From CAYGAW01 sp964492135 (lineage in GTDB: Bacteria; Chloroflexota; Anaerolineae; UBA7937; B3-Chlor), in NCBI GenBank assembly GCA_964492135.1, contig CAZBJW010000003.1, positions 1 through 64,000 on the forward strand: 64,000 nucleotides of DNA. The letters run 5' to 3'. Both the position numbers and the translations under genes were made by a program. This document shows, piece by piece, positions 18,208 through 26,442 of the stretch; position 1 is the stretch's first letter; each line of letters opens with the position of its first letter. The notes under the pieces were generated by a model. That model saw nothing but the letters and a program-made list of their open reading frames with translations. It was not told where the DNA came from and searched no databases.

Positions 18208-18385
18208 AGACCCTCCAACCCTAGAGATCTATCTCGGACTGAGACGCTCCACTCCTCTTCCCCTTTTTGCAGCGTGTGCCTTTTGTCCCTCATTATGCAA
18301 CTACGCTGCGATTCGTGAAACGATTGTACTCACTGTTTCCTAGTTATCGAACAGAGCATCGCAGCGAGACGGCGCTGAAAGCTGC

Positions 18386-19066
18386 TTACTTTGAAGCTTG
18401 AGTGCCCAGACGCCAGAAGGCTCCCTCTTCTTGGATAACGCGCTCTAGAATGGCCTCGTGGGTTTCGTTGATTTCATTGAGTATTGCCTGGCGGGCTGTC
18501 GCAACGTCACGGGTGCGCAGTGCCTCAATGATGAGCGCGTGCCTGGGCTCCAGCGTCTCGCCAGCGCGGCACAGGACCATGAAGCGGGCCAACCGGTCGT
18601 GCAAGCGGCCCAACATCTCCGCTAGTTCTTGGTTGCCCGATGCCTGAGCGATTAGGTAGTGGAAACGCCGGTTCTCGTCCATGTAACGGTCGTAGGATTC
18701 ATCGTCCTCGCCAGTGTAGCCAGCGTGGACGTGTTCGAGTTGCTGAAGCTGCTCCTCAGTGATCCGGACCACGGCTCGCTCGATGGAGGCCACTTCGAGG
18801 ATCTCGCGCAGTTCGAGCATGTCGCGCAACTGCTTCAGGGTGATGCGGGTGACAAAGTAACCCGAGCGGGGCTTGATCGATACCAACCCTTCCTGACTGA
18901 GCATCTGGAGTGCGTCGCGCACCGGCGTGACGCTGGTACCGTAGCTCTCGGTCAGTGCATCCAGATCTAGCCTCTCACCTGGCTCGCGATGTCCCACGAT
19001 GATGGAACGACGAAGCTCCGTGTAAATCAGGTTCTTCGAGGTATCACCTTGTTTCGAACGAAGCAT
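18386..19066 (-). CDS. GntR family regulator, FadR/FCD type
   Basis: 226 residues: N-terminal winged helix (residues 10-75, with the recognition region TESYGTSVTPVRDALQMLSQEGLV) and a C-terminal all-helical FCD ligand-binding domain with metal-site histidines (for example RRFHYLIAQASGN and the late ETHEAILERV). Such regulators repress until a small organic acid binds. It is divergent from nothing on its left but lies upstream of, and parallel to, the transporter and methyltransferase genes, so it is their likely regulator. A strong sigma-70 promoter with a palindrome lies upstream. Confidence 0.93.
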   Translation of the reverse strand: MLRSKQGDTSKNLIYTELRRSIIVGHREPGERLDLDALTESYGTSVTPVRDALQMLSQEGLVSIKPRSGYFVTRITLKQLRDMLELREILEVASIERAVVRITEEQLQQLEHVHAGYTGEDDESYDRYMDENRRFHYLIAQASGNQELAEMLGRLHDRLARFMVLCRAGETLEPRHALIIEALRTRDVATARQAILNEINETHEAILERVIQEEGAFWRLGTQASK

Positions 19067-19133
19067 TAACGCAACTCCCTGCTAGGCCCACAAACATTAA
19101 TAAAACATCAGGTAAGGTCCCTATTAATATCAA

Positions 19134-19162
19134 ATTATATCTTATAATACACCAGATGTCAA
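19134..19162 (-). promoter_or_regulatory. Sigma-70 promoter of the GntR gene
   Basis: On the minus strand a consensus -35 TTGACA (19162-19157) and -10 TATAAT (19139-19134) are separated by exactly 17 bases. They lie about 70 bases before the GntR start codon. No better consensus match was seen nearby. Confidence 0.8.
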
Positions 19163-19178
19163 GATATGATGTATCTTG
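19160..19178. promoter_or_regulatory. Palindromic operator candidate
   Basis: Perfect 7-base inverted repeat CAAGATA-TGATG-TATCTTG overlapping the -35 box of the GntR promoter. Position and symmetry suit autoregulation by the GntR dimer; binding itself is inference. Confidence 0.5.
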
Positions 19179-19244
19179 TAGCCTGTTGCGTAATAATTGG
19201 AGCTCAATTGCCCGAACCATTAACCAAAGAGGAGGATAACACAC

Positions 19245-19283
19245 ATGAAAAGAGTTAGACGGAAGATTGCGTCTTCCGTCTAA
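19245..19283 (+). CDS. 12-residue mini-ORF inside a hairpin
   Basis: ATG at 19245 with GGAGG nine bases upstream starts the peptide MKRVRRKIASSV, ending at TAA 19281-19283. Almost all of it lies inside the perfect hairpin 19254-19284. A tRNA-like gene starts 14 bases later. It could be a leader peptide, or the ORF may be a by-product of the hairpin. Confidence 0.35.
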   Translation: MKRVRRKIASSV

Positions 19284-19284
19284 C
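19254..19284 (+). terminator. Perfect 13-bp hairpin before the tRNA-like gene
   Basis: GTTAGACGGAAGA pairs base for base with TCTTCCGTCTAAC around a TTGCG loop. No T-run follows, so it is not a typical intrinsic terminator; it may be a processing or attenuation structure. Confidence 0.5.
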
Positions 19285-19297
19285 TCCTGTTCTACAT

Positions 19298-19382
19298 GGA
19301 CCTGTGGTGAAACCCGGTCGACACACCTGACTCCAAATCAGGCGTCCTGGCGGACATGCGGATTCGAATCCCGCCAGGCCCA
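19298..19382 (+). tRNA. Class II tRNA-Leu-like gene with CCA anticodon
   Basis: A complete cloverleaf can be drawn. The acceptor stem GGACCTG/CAGGCCC has one A-C mismatch. The D-arm GTG-AAACCCGGTCGA-CAC is close to that of bacterial tRNA-Leu. The anticodon stem CCTGA/TCAGG closes loop CTCCAAA. The long variable arm is GTCC-TGGC-GGAC, the T-loop is TTCGAAT, and the discriminator is A. The loop gives anticodon CCA (19333-19335), which reads UGG, whereas the body is leucine-type; a normal Leu CAA loop differs by one base. A second A-C mismatch replaces the nearly invariant G53-C61 pair. CCA is not encoded at the 3' end. It is either a decayed tRNA-Leu or an unusual tRNA. Confidence 0.6.
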
Positions 19383-19512
19383 CTGAGTGAGCGGACAACT
19401 CCCCCTGTTCCTTGATGGGGTCAAGGCAAGCGTCCTACCAACGGGAGTGCACTCATTGGCAATTGTTAGTATTGCACAGGAACGGCCTTTAGTCAAGGGG
19501 CCTGAGAAAGTT

Positions 19513-20533
19513 CTACGGACCTCGGTACCAGGTGAGGAAGAACCTCATCTTCTGGTATCGTAGAGATGGCATATTCTCTACAGCGAGGTCCGTATGCTCA
19601 CATATTACCACCTCTGGCGAATGAATCCAAGAGAAGCCCGACGGATCCTAATCAAAGACTATCAGGAGACCAAAAGCTACTCTCAGACGGCCAGGAACTT
19701 CAGCACCCATCGTCGCATCGCCCGCAAGTAGGTCTTAAGATACCAAGAGCAAGGGGAGAGGGGTTGGAGAGCCTACCCCCTATCCCCAAGAGCCAACCTA
19801 CCCGCTTAGACCCCCAACTGGAGAGGCTCATCTTACATCTCAGGGATTCCTCGGGCTTTGGACCCAAACGCCTCCACTACTGGCTGAAGAGGAACCTCAA
19901 GATAGAGATCGCTACCTCTACCATTGCCAAGTACCTTCACAAGCATGGCCAAACCAAAAAGCACCTAAGAAGGAGAGCCGCTAAGAGCTTCGATTGGAAA
20001 AGCCTCCCTCTATTCTCTGCCCTACAGGTGGATACTAAAGAGATCATAGATACCAATACCTTCACCCAGGAGGAGAAAGGGCTTTACAAGCGCCTGGGGC
20101 TCCCTCTCTACCAATTTACAGCCATCTTCCCTAGGATTAGAGCTAGATTTATCTCCTACTCTTTCCAGAATACCAAGAGGGCCTCTTTGAACTTCCTAGA
20201 GTATCTCTTTTCTCATCTGGAGAGCCATGGTGCTCCCTTTGAGGAGACCATCTCCTTCCAGAACCTCAAAGACTTCATGCTCAAAGCCTCTGAGTGGATC
20301 TACTACTACAACTACGACCGCTCTCACGATGGTTTAGGAGGGCCTGTCCTGGCTGGGTTAGGCCAGGGAAGAGCCCTGCTGAGGCTCTGAGGGAGATAGA
20401 CCCAAAGTTGCCATCCTTACAGGATCCCGAGGGAAAAGAGATCCTCTTCTTGTCTCCCATCATCTTATACGTAAAGTATCCCTGTGGGAGACGATAGAAT
20501 CACTCTCCTAGGGGGTGGTACCGAGATCTATAG
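19513..20533 (+). mobile_element. Degenerate IS481-like insertion sequence
   Basis: About 1.02 kb bounded by imperfect 17-base terminal inverted repeats: CTACGGACCTCGGTACC at 19513-19529 and its near complement GGTACCGAGATCTATAG at 20517-20533 (14 of 17 match). It encloses a frameshifted and internally deleted rve-type transposase. I see no clear target-site duplication. Confidence 0.7.
19594..20390 (+). pseudogene. IS481-like DDE transposase, frameshifted
   Basis: The N-terminal helix-turn-helix part begins at ATG 19594 (MLTYYHLWRMNPREARRI...) and stops at TAG 19729. The reading then continues in another frame with PQLERLILHLRDSSGFGPKR, the integrase-core segment LFSALQVDTKEIID and YQFTAIFPRIRARFIS. 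The second catalytic block (DNGTEF type) between HGAPFEETISFQ and the C-terminal YYYNYDRSHDGL is missing. So at least one frameshift plus an internal deletion have inactivated it. Confidence 0.8.
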
Positions 20534-20789
20534 ATATTACACCTCGTGTACGTTAACAAGGTACACAGAACAGAGCTCTGTCTAAGGGAGATTTTGAACA
20601 GAGTGGCGCAGAGAGATATGTAGCCTGCACGGTTCGGTCAAACCTCGCGTTCGTGTCTCGCCGGTCAGTGGAGGAACGAGCCGCAAGCCGGAATTCTTGG
20701 GCTCAAACTAGTCGCATCCGAGGTACCGGTGATCCTCAACATACTTCACTCCATGTGCACACCAAGCGGCGGGGACACTCCACCATAGG

Positions 20790-20963
20790 CCACCCTGATT
20801 CTGACAGGGGTCGCAACGTTCTTTCGCAATCGGCCTCGCGTCTCCGCAAGAAGATAGGGGTAGACCCAGCGCTTCCCAGGGTCATCATAACTCACCACCG
20901 CCAGGGATATTCTTTCGCTGGCAAGGAAGAGGCGCGGTGGTTTCCGGAATTGCAAGCATCATG
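20790..20963 (+). pseudogene. Winged-helix (OmpR-type) C-terminal fragment
   Basis: The frame open here ends in SRLRKKIGVDPALPRVIITH followed by HRQGYSFAG, the second half of an OmpR/PhoB-type winged-helix DNA-binding domain. The first half does not precede it in frame. A matching first half occurs at about 22511-22659, after the phosphoesterase gene, so these look like remains of related regulators. Confidence 0.6.
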
Positions 20964-21350
20964 ATGAGCCAGCGTCAAGCCCCTTTCTCGGTAAGGACAC
21001 CTCTCTTCAACTACAGAGCATATCCCATAAGGGGCTTCATCTAACGTTGAAGCCTAGCCCCTTGCACCCGCCATTCAGCCGTGTTAGAGTAGAGGGCACA
21101 AGCAGTATCTACTATTGCACTGGGGCAAATGTCATCATCTGGTGACAGAGTGGAAGAAGGAGTGTGAGGGTGTGGCCAAGGTGAGAGAAGACACGGAAGA
21201 GATCGCACTTCGGAGTAGTAGCGCCGTTTTAGTGAGCTGCGCCGACGCAGAATATCGGCGTGATATATGCAATACTGCCTACACCAGCAGGTTAGCCACC
21301 ATTCGTCTGCAGCGAGAGGGTCCTCACCGTCTACTAGAGAAGACCAAAGA

Positions 21351-22439
21351 GTGAACGGGAAACGGTTTATCGTCTTCGTTCTGCTGGTCAGCCTAGTGAT
21401 AACGTTAGCCCCCGGCGTTGCTCACACCAGTGTGACTCTACCTTTTCCTGACAATGACGTCGGGACGGCTCCCTACGATGACCGCCAGAGGGACGGAGGG
21501 CAGCCCTTCGTCTACAACGGCGGGTCAGAGCAGGACTTTCGCACGCTCAACCAGGAAAGTAGCGGCAACCAGTTCACCTTTGTGATCACCGCTGATATGA
21601 GGGGATACTCTGGGCCGAGCCAGTACGATACTCCGCAGTATTTGAGAGGGGCCTGTGAGGCTATCGCTGCTCTGGGCAGCGGTGCTTTCATGGTCAGCCC
21701 CGGCGACATCGATCCTCCAGCCGATGTGAAATGGACGATTGAGCAATACATAGGCGCGGACTACCTTTGGTACCCTGTGGTGGGAAATCACGAAGCAGAG
21801 ACGCTGACGGATATGAACTGGCTGCGGAGTTACAACTACGGTATCGTAAACCCTGGCCCATCGGGTTGCCCGGAGACCACCTACTCGTTTGACTACGAGA
21901 ACGCGCACTTGGTGGTGCTGAACGAGTATTGCGACACCACTGGTGACACGGTCACGGACGGTGATGTGCCTGATTACCTGTATGAATGGCTGGTCGACGA
22001 CCTAAGTGCTACAGACAAGACGCACATCTTTGTTTTTGGCCACGAGCCTGCGCATCCTCAGCCCGATGCCGATAATGGAAGGGTGCGTCACCTGGGTGAC
22101 AGCCTGGATGGGCACCCGGCTAATCGTGATCGCTTCTGGAACCTGCTGGGGGACAAAGGCGTTGTCGCTTACATTTGTGGTCACACGCACAACTACAGTG
22201 CCATCGAAATAGATGGCGTCTGGCAGTTGGATGCTGGACACGCTCGGGGTCTGGGCGACACCGGTGCACGGAGCACCTTCATCCGGATTGATGTGGACGG
22301 TGACCTTGTCACATTCAGGACATATCGTGATGATGCCAGTGGTGGTCCCTATACCCTTGCGCACAGTGGGATCCTTGCTGGAACGCGTATCTATCTGCCT
22401 GTGGTGATGCGTGCCTATTCGGTGTCCAACGGGCCATAG
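21351..22439 (+). CDS. Secreted calcineurin-like metallophosphoesterase
   Basis: 362 residues from the GTG at 21351, which gives a clean signal peptide (KRFIVFVLLVSLVITLAPGVAHT); an earlier in-frame ATG would only add atypical residues. Dimetal phosphoesterase motifs appear in order: DMRG, SPGDIDPP, VVGNHEAET, FGHEPAHPQ and ICGHTHNYS. It hydrolyses phosphate esters outside the cytoplasm; substrate unknown. The C-terminus RIYLPVVMRAYS resembles the Y/F-L-P-L-V-hydrophobic tail found on many secreted Chloroflexota proteins. It stands alone among relics and is flanked by two related stretches of degenerate regulator DNA. Confidence 0.88.
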   Translation: MNGKRFIVFVLLVSLVITLAPGVAHTSVTLPFPDNDVGTAPYDDRQRDGGQPFVYNGGSEQDFRTLNQESSGNQFTFVITADMRGYSGPSQYDTPQYLRGACEAIAALGSGAFMVSPGDIDPPADVKWTIEQYIGADYLWYPVVGNHEAETLTDMNWLRSYNYGIVNPGPSGCPETTYSFDYENAHLVVLNEYCDTTGDTVTDGDVPDYLYEWLVDDLSATDKTHIFVFGHEPAHPQPDADNGRVRHLGDSLDGHPANRDRFWNLLGDKGVVAYICGHTHNYSAIEIDGVWQLDAGHARGLGDTGARSTFIRIDVDGDLVTFRTYRDDASGGPYTLAHSGILAGTRIYLPVVMRAYSVSNGP

Positions 22440-22510
22440 GAGGTACCACCAGTAGTTTCACTCTTTGGTGACAGTCTGAAGGCCGCAGTGTGAGGTTGTG
22501 GCCACGGTAA

Positions 22511-22659
22511 ACGCACGGGATGAGCCAATACACCTTACACCAATGGAGTGTCGCTTGATGAACTGCCTAGTTCGCAGTCCAGGACAAGTTGTCACTCACA
22601 AGGAACTGCTAGAGGCGATAGGCCACCCTATCTCTAGCCAGGGTCGATTGGGTGTATGA
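22511..22659 (+). pseudogene. Winged-helix regulator N-terminal fragment
   Basis: Reads ARDEPIHLTPMECRLMNC then LVRSPGQVVTHKELLEAIGH, the first half of an OmpR-type winged-helix domain, then stops. About 40 bases before it resemble the DNA at 21138-21190, before the phosphoesterase gene, suggesting a degenerate direct duplication around that gene. Confidence 0.55.
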
Positions 22660-24172
22660 GCCGCAGAATGAGTGGGAACCACACCACTCAGAACCATCTG
22701 TTTCCCGTCCACGACAACCTGAATACCCAACGCATCGACGGCAAGCCTCTTCTCCTCGAAGCCAAAAGAGTCGATATTCTTCGCTGCCCGTCGGCAGTAT
22801 TCCTCGATACTTCTCCTCCTCACCCCAATCTCGCGCTGCGCCTCCAAGCGGCTCTCTATCTCTCTCAGACGCTCTTGCAAACTGATTCGCTCGGCATGCA
22901 CCCGGTCTACCTCATCGTCTAGTTTCCTCTGGCATATCTCCCCGACGCATACAGCCGATAGAGATGCCGTTCTTCCATATCGAGACTGGCCAACCGCTCG
23001 CTCACTGCCGTATGTTCCCCCTGTGGGGCGCTCTCCGATGCTGCTTGCTGTGTGCTGTCTATGTGGGCAAGTATCAACTCTGGGTTGAGTAAGACCTTCT
23101 TGATTTCCTCCCAAACCAGTTCTTCCAGCTCATCGGCTCTCATAAGCCGAGCGTCGCACCCAGAATCCTCGCTCGCGGAGCAACGGTAGTACCGGCTTCC
23201 CCTGCACGATTAGCCATGCAAGCGCGCACCACAACCGCGGGTGCCCCTTCCTGAAAGCAAGTATTCATACTTGCGACCCCTGTGCATGGGTACTCTACTC
23301 TTCAGCCGCGCCTGAGCTGCCTCGAACAACTCGTGCGGAACCAAAGGCGGTGTGGCTTCGGGCTGTGAGATCCACTCCTCTCGCGGCCTAAGCTCTCTTC
23401 TAGTGTTGCGATACCTCAGTTGTGAGAGGCGTTTCCGCCGTGACGATGGTTCCGCGCGCTTGTGTCTGAAGGCCAATGTTTCTCGGATGTACGCTTGGTT
23501 GCGGACAATCCCAGACAGCGTGCTGGTGTGCCAAACCCTACGCCGCTGGGAGAGGGGATAGCAAGAGACATGAGATACTTGGCCACCTCGTTTAGAGAAT
23601 GACCACTGGCTACCAACCGAAAGATGAGGAAGGGTATCGGCCACGTATGAGGATCTTTCTTGCGCGTTCCCCTGCTTTGTCGTAGATCATCCCATACATG
23701 TAGTAGCCGCCGATTAGTTTCCCCTGCCGAGCCCTTTCCCTCATGCCCCTAACGGTGCGCTCGCGAATCTTTTCCCTCTCCCACTCCGCAAAAATGGCTT
23801 CCATTCCTCGCTGGAGCTTCAGCCTGATACCTTCGAGTTGGGGTTCCGTGATCGATATGATCTCGACTCCCCACCACTGGGCAAACATCCAACGGAGTAC
23901 GGTCTGGTGGTCTGTGTCGCGGCTCAGCCGGTCCCAGTCGTAGGCCAAGAGAACATCTATCCCGCCATCGCACGCTAATTCCCTAGCCCTGTCTGAGATT
24001 GGACGTTCCAACACAGCCCCAGTCCATTCTTCCCTTAGAACGTACTCGGTCGGCACCTCGTAGCCATTCTTGTCGGCCCAGTCCAGCATGGCGCGCACCT
24101 GACTACTTATGCTATCCCTTCAGTGCTTTGTTCCTCAGTAGATACCCTGGCATAGATGGTAGCCCGCCTCAT
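22596..24172 (-). pseudogene. Large serine recombinase, multiply frameshifted
   Basis: Start ATG at 24172 gives MRRATIYARVSTEEQ with the nucleophilic serine in YARVST. A frameshift near 24115 leads to SSQVRAMLDWADKNGYEV and the resolvase domain (LLAYDWDRLSRDTDHQTVLR, EAIFAEWEREKIRERT). Another near 23640 leads to the recombinase domain (YIRETLAFRH, PPLVPHELFEAAQARL). A further break near 23140 leads to the zinc-ribbon/coiled-coil end (EIESRLEAQREIG). The part order and length match large serine integrases, but at least three frameshifts make it inactive. Confidence 0.88.
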
Positions 24173-24402
24173 GATTCGCCCCCTTGCTCGTCTACAACCG
24201 CCTCGGCCCCCATTGTAAGGGGCGCGTCTCCAGCAGTCAAATCAGGCGCGGGAAGTAGGAGGTCAAAGACCTCACGCAACAGTCGCGTGTTTCCAGACTT
24301 CCGTTCCCATCTGACCTCAACTAGGACCAGGTCATCTGAGCGGTGCCTATCCATACGCTCACTTTCGTTTCCTGATCGTCTAGCCACCTCAGAACCCCTC
24401 AA
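24169..24402 (-). CDS. Hypothetical 77-aa protein of the recombinase cassette
   Basis: Its TGA overlaps the recombinase ATG (ATGA), showing translational coupling to the serine recombinase. The product is polar, with a strand-rich centre (DDLVLVEVRWERKSGN) followed by a hydrophobic helix (LLREVFDLLLPAPDL). I do not recognise the family; an accessory role in excision or regulation of the recombinase is inference from coupling. Confidence 0.6.
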   Translation of the reverse strand: MRGSEVARRSGNESERMDRHRSDDLVLVEVRWERKSGNTRLLREVFDLLLPAPDLTAGDAPLTMGAEAVVDEQGGES

Positions 24403-24408
24403 CGCTTC

Positions 24409-24615
24409 TCACTCGCACTGAGTCAGCCGTCTATTCCTCAGCCTATAGTTCCACTTCTTGTCAGCCTTCTTAGGGAGAATCAGGTCCCAGCCCCAATCTG
24501 TTCCGTTCCTCAAATACGCCATCGCATCCGCGAGGCAACTAGACGCGTTCATGGTCTTAGCAGCTCTCTTATCCAAGCTATTAAACACAAGAGCACCATG
24601 CGGGCAATTGCACAC
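24409..24615 (-). CDS. Hypothetical 68-aa protein of the recombinase cassette
   Basis: Ends six bases before the 77-residue ORF and probably shares its transcript. Begins MCNCPHGALVFNSLDKRAAK; two cysteines and a basic tail (YRLRNRRLTQCE). No recognised domain. It may be the first gene of the recombinase cassette. Confidence 0.45.
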   Translation of the reverse strand: MCNCPHGALVFNSLDKRAAKTMNASSCLADAMAYLRNGTDWGWDLILPKKADKKWNYRLRNRRLTQCE

Positions 24616-24740
24616 CCTCTCCTACTCACCACGAGCATCACGCTTTTTCCTTTGCAGAGGCCTCCGGGTGCGAGGCTATCCTACTGCCCACGGTTCTACA
24701 GCTCATCGCGCATCTGCATCGAGCAGAGACTCTTCTTGAC

Positions 24741-25037
24741 CTACTTGCGCGTCGAGAGACGCTTGTGGAGCGGAGCGATGCGTTGACAGGAGAGTGTTGA
24801 CCGCCTGAAATTTACGTCGTAAAACTGGGACTTCCGCCCGTACGGCAACCTCTGGATGGGCACCCAGCTGAGAAGATACTGCCCCGGGTCCATACCGATA
24901 TACCCAATTCGGAATTCCTCGTCATGACCATGCTCCCGTCCGGGTTCGTCCCCAGCCTCAGCCGGACCCATTGGAATCACGTTCAAAACCAACACTACGC
25001 CAATGGCCAGAAGAATGATCGCCAGAATGGTAACCAC
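24741..25037 (-). CDS. Small single-membrane-helix protein, uncertain
   Basis: 98-residue frame with one N-terminal membrane helix (MVTILAIILLAIGVVLVLN) followed by an acidic, histidine-containing stretch (EPGREHGHDEEFRIGY). The C-terminal third is basic and unlike the rest, so the true end may have been lost by a frameshift. Not recognised. It lies upstream of a truncated MBL-fold gene on the same strand. Confidence 0.4.
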   Translation of the reverse strand: MVTILAIILLAIGVVLVLNVIPMGPAEAGDEPGREHGHDEEFRIGYIGMDPGQYLLSWVPIQRLPYGRKSQFYDVNFRRSTLSCQRIAPLHKRLSTRK

Positions 25038-25100
25038 TTTTTTCGTGGTACCCTTTCCCTTATCCTGGTTTTGTTGAGATTTCGATTTACTTAACTAATA

Positions 25101-25373
25101 TCACGCTTTTCCCACAGTTGCAATAGGTGAACGTACGGTGATCAAGGCAGGCAGATTGCCCGAATGGTCGATATGAGCATGAGAGAGGATGACGGCATTG
25201 ATACAGCATGCATCTAGGGGCAAGTTCTTATTCCTTTGGAACGCCTCAGCCCGGTGGCCTTGATACAGCCCACACTCAAAGAGGATACGTCGTTTGTTTA
25301 CCTCGAGAAGGTGCATGGAACCGGTAACGGTACGCACCCCTCCCAAAAAAGTGAGTTCCGTGGGAGAACCCAT
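25101..25373 (-). pseudogene. MBL-fold beta-CASP RNase-like protein, 3'-truncated
   Basis: Starts like the MBL-fold/beta-CASP exonuclease family (LTFLGGVRTVTGSMHLLEV, RILFECGLYQG) and reaches the zinc-binding SHAHIDHSGNLP. It then ends after 90 residues, where the family normally continues for about 350 more. Remaining metal ligands and the beta-CASP domain are missing, so it is a 5' fragment. It follows a YHS gene with a gap of four bases. Confidence 0.8.
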
Positions 25374-25377
25374 TTCC

Positions 25378-25539
25378 TCAGAGAGCTGCCGGTTTCAGAT
25401 ATCTCTCTGGGTTTTCCTTGAACTTCTTGTGACAGGCGTTGGGGCAGAAGTAGTAGGTCACGCCCTGGTAGTTGTAGACGCCGGCCATCTTTTTCTTGTC
25501 CAACTCCATGCCACATACCGGATCTTTCACCATCTCCAT
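25378..25539 (-). CDS. YHS-domain protein 1
   Basis: 53-residue protein made only of a YHS domain: VKDPVCGMELD at the N-terminus and TYYFCPNACHKKFKENPERY at the C-terminus. These small proteins bind metal through the paired cysteine motifs (CGM and CPxxC) and accompany copper ATPases and similar transporters. Start ATG at 25539 with GGAAGGAG upstream. It is the most downstream intact gene of the long minus-strand redox run. Confidence 0.9.
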   Translation of the reverse strand: MEMVKDPVCGMELDKKKMAGVYNYQGVTYYFCPNACHKKFKENPERYLKPAAL

Positions 25540-25581
25540 CTCTCCTTCCTCTCTCGGAGATTCCTCCTCGCTGCTGGAGAA

Positions 25582-26442
25582 TCAGCGGGGGCCAAGGTTC
25601 TTGAAAATCGCTTTGACCGATGCGGAACGGTTCAGGCAGTAGAAGTGAATGCCCGGCACGCCCTGTTCCAAAAGGTCGAGAGATTGCTGAGTAGCGTAGT
25701 CGATGCCCAGTTTTCGCACCGCGTCGTCATCGCCCAGGCGCTCCAGGTCGCGCACCAGGTTAGGCGGGATGGTAGCCCCCGAGAGGGCGGCAAAGCGTTT
25801 CACCTGGGTCAGGTTGAGGATGGGTAGGATGCCGGGGATGATGGGGACGTTGATGCCTATCCTTTGGGCGCGCTCCACAAAGTCGTAGAAGTAGCGGTTA
25901 TCGAAGAAGATTTGGGTGATGACGAACTCACCACCGGCGTCCACTTTCTGCTTGAGGTGTCGCAGATCCTGCTCTTTGTCCGGGCACTCGATGTGCCCTT
26001 CCGGGTAACCGGCCACCCCGATGCCGAAATCGTAGCGCTCTTTGATGAGGTGAACCAGCTGGTAGGCATAGTGGAAGGTGTTCCCGATTGGGGCTGATGG
26101 TGCTTCCTGTGGCCGGTCTCCGCGCAGGGCTAGGATGTTCTCCAGGCCCAGGTCACGGGCCATGTCTAGGTCCTGGATAATCTGCTCTTCGGTGGCGCCG
26201 ATGCAGGTGAAATGGAACATAGACTCCAGGCCTAACTTCTTCTTCACATGAGCCGCGATCTGGAAAGCCCTGTCTCGGTTGGTCCGGTCAGGGCGAAAGG
26301 TGACGGAGATAAAACTGGGGCCCAGGGCTTTGAGTTCGGTGAAGGTATGGTAGAGTTTGAGGATCCTGCGGTCAGTCTGGGGCGGGAAGACCTCAAAGGA
26401 ATAGGTGAGGGGCGATCGGTCATAGAACTCTCGGATCTTCAT
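25582..26442 (-). CDS. metF: Methylenetetrahydrofolate reductase
   Basis: 286 residues, TIM-barrel flavoprotein that reduces 5,10-methylene-THF to 5-methyl-THF (or runs in reverse). It has the family start MKIREFYDRSPLTYSFEVFP, the catalytic glutamate in SFEVFPPQ, and blocks such as LALRGDRPQEAP and FVITQIFFDNRYFYDFV. The ATG at 26442 overlaps the TGA of the HD-domain gene, so the two are coupled; an upstream extension is not homologous. In context it could oxidise methyl groups delivered to THF by the betaine demethylation locus. Confidence 0.95.
   Translation of the reverse strand: MKIREFYDRSPLTYSFEVFPPQTDRRILKLYHTFTELKALGPSFISVTFRPDRTNRDRAFQIAAHVKKKLGLESMFHFTCIGATEEQIIQDLDMARDLGLENILALRGDRPQEAPSAPIGNTFHYAYQLVHLIKERYDFGIGVAGYPEGHIECPDKEQDLRHLKQKVDAGGEFVITQIFFDNRYFYDFVERAQRIGINVPIIPGILPILNLTQVKRFAALSGATIPPNLVRDLERLGDDDAVRKLGIDYATQQSLDLLEQGVPGIHFYCLNRSASVKAIFKNLGPR

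Noticed and set aside
19298..19382. Reading the tRNA-like gene as tRNA-Sec to match the selenoprotein candidates
   Set aside because: The anticodon is CCA, not TCA, and the short D-stem with large Leu-type D-loop does not match bacterial tRNA-Sec. selC, if present, lies outside this window.
19384..19459. Possible second tRNA on the minus strand (TGAGTG/CACTCA ends, GTTGGTAGGAC D-loop-like, CCTTG/CAAGG stem)
   Set aside because: The anticodon loop would lack U33, extra bases sit between D-arm and anticodon stem, and there is no TTC-type T-loop. At best a heavily decayed tRNA.
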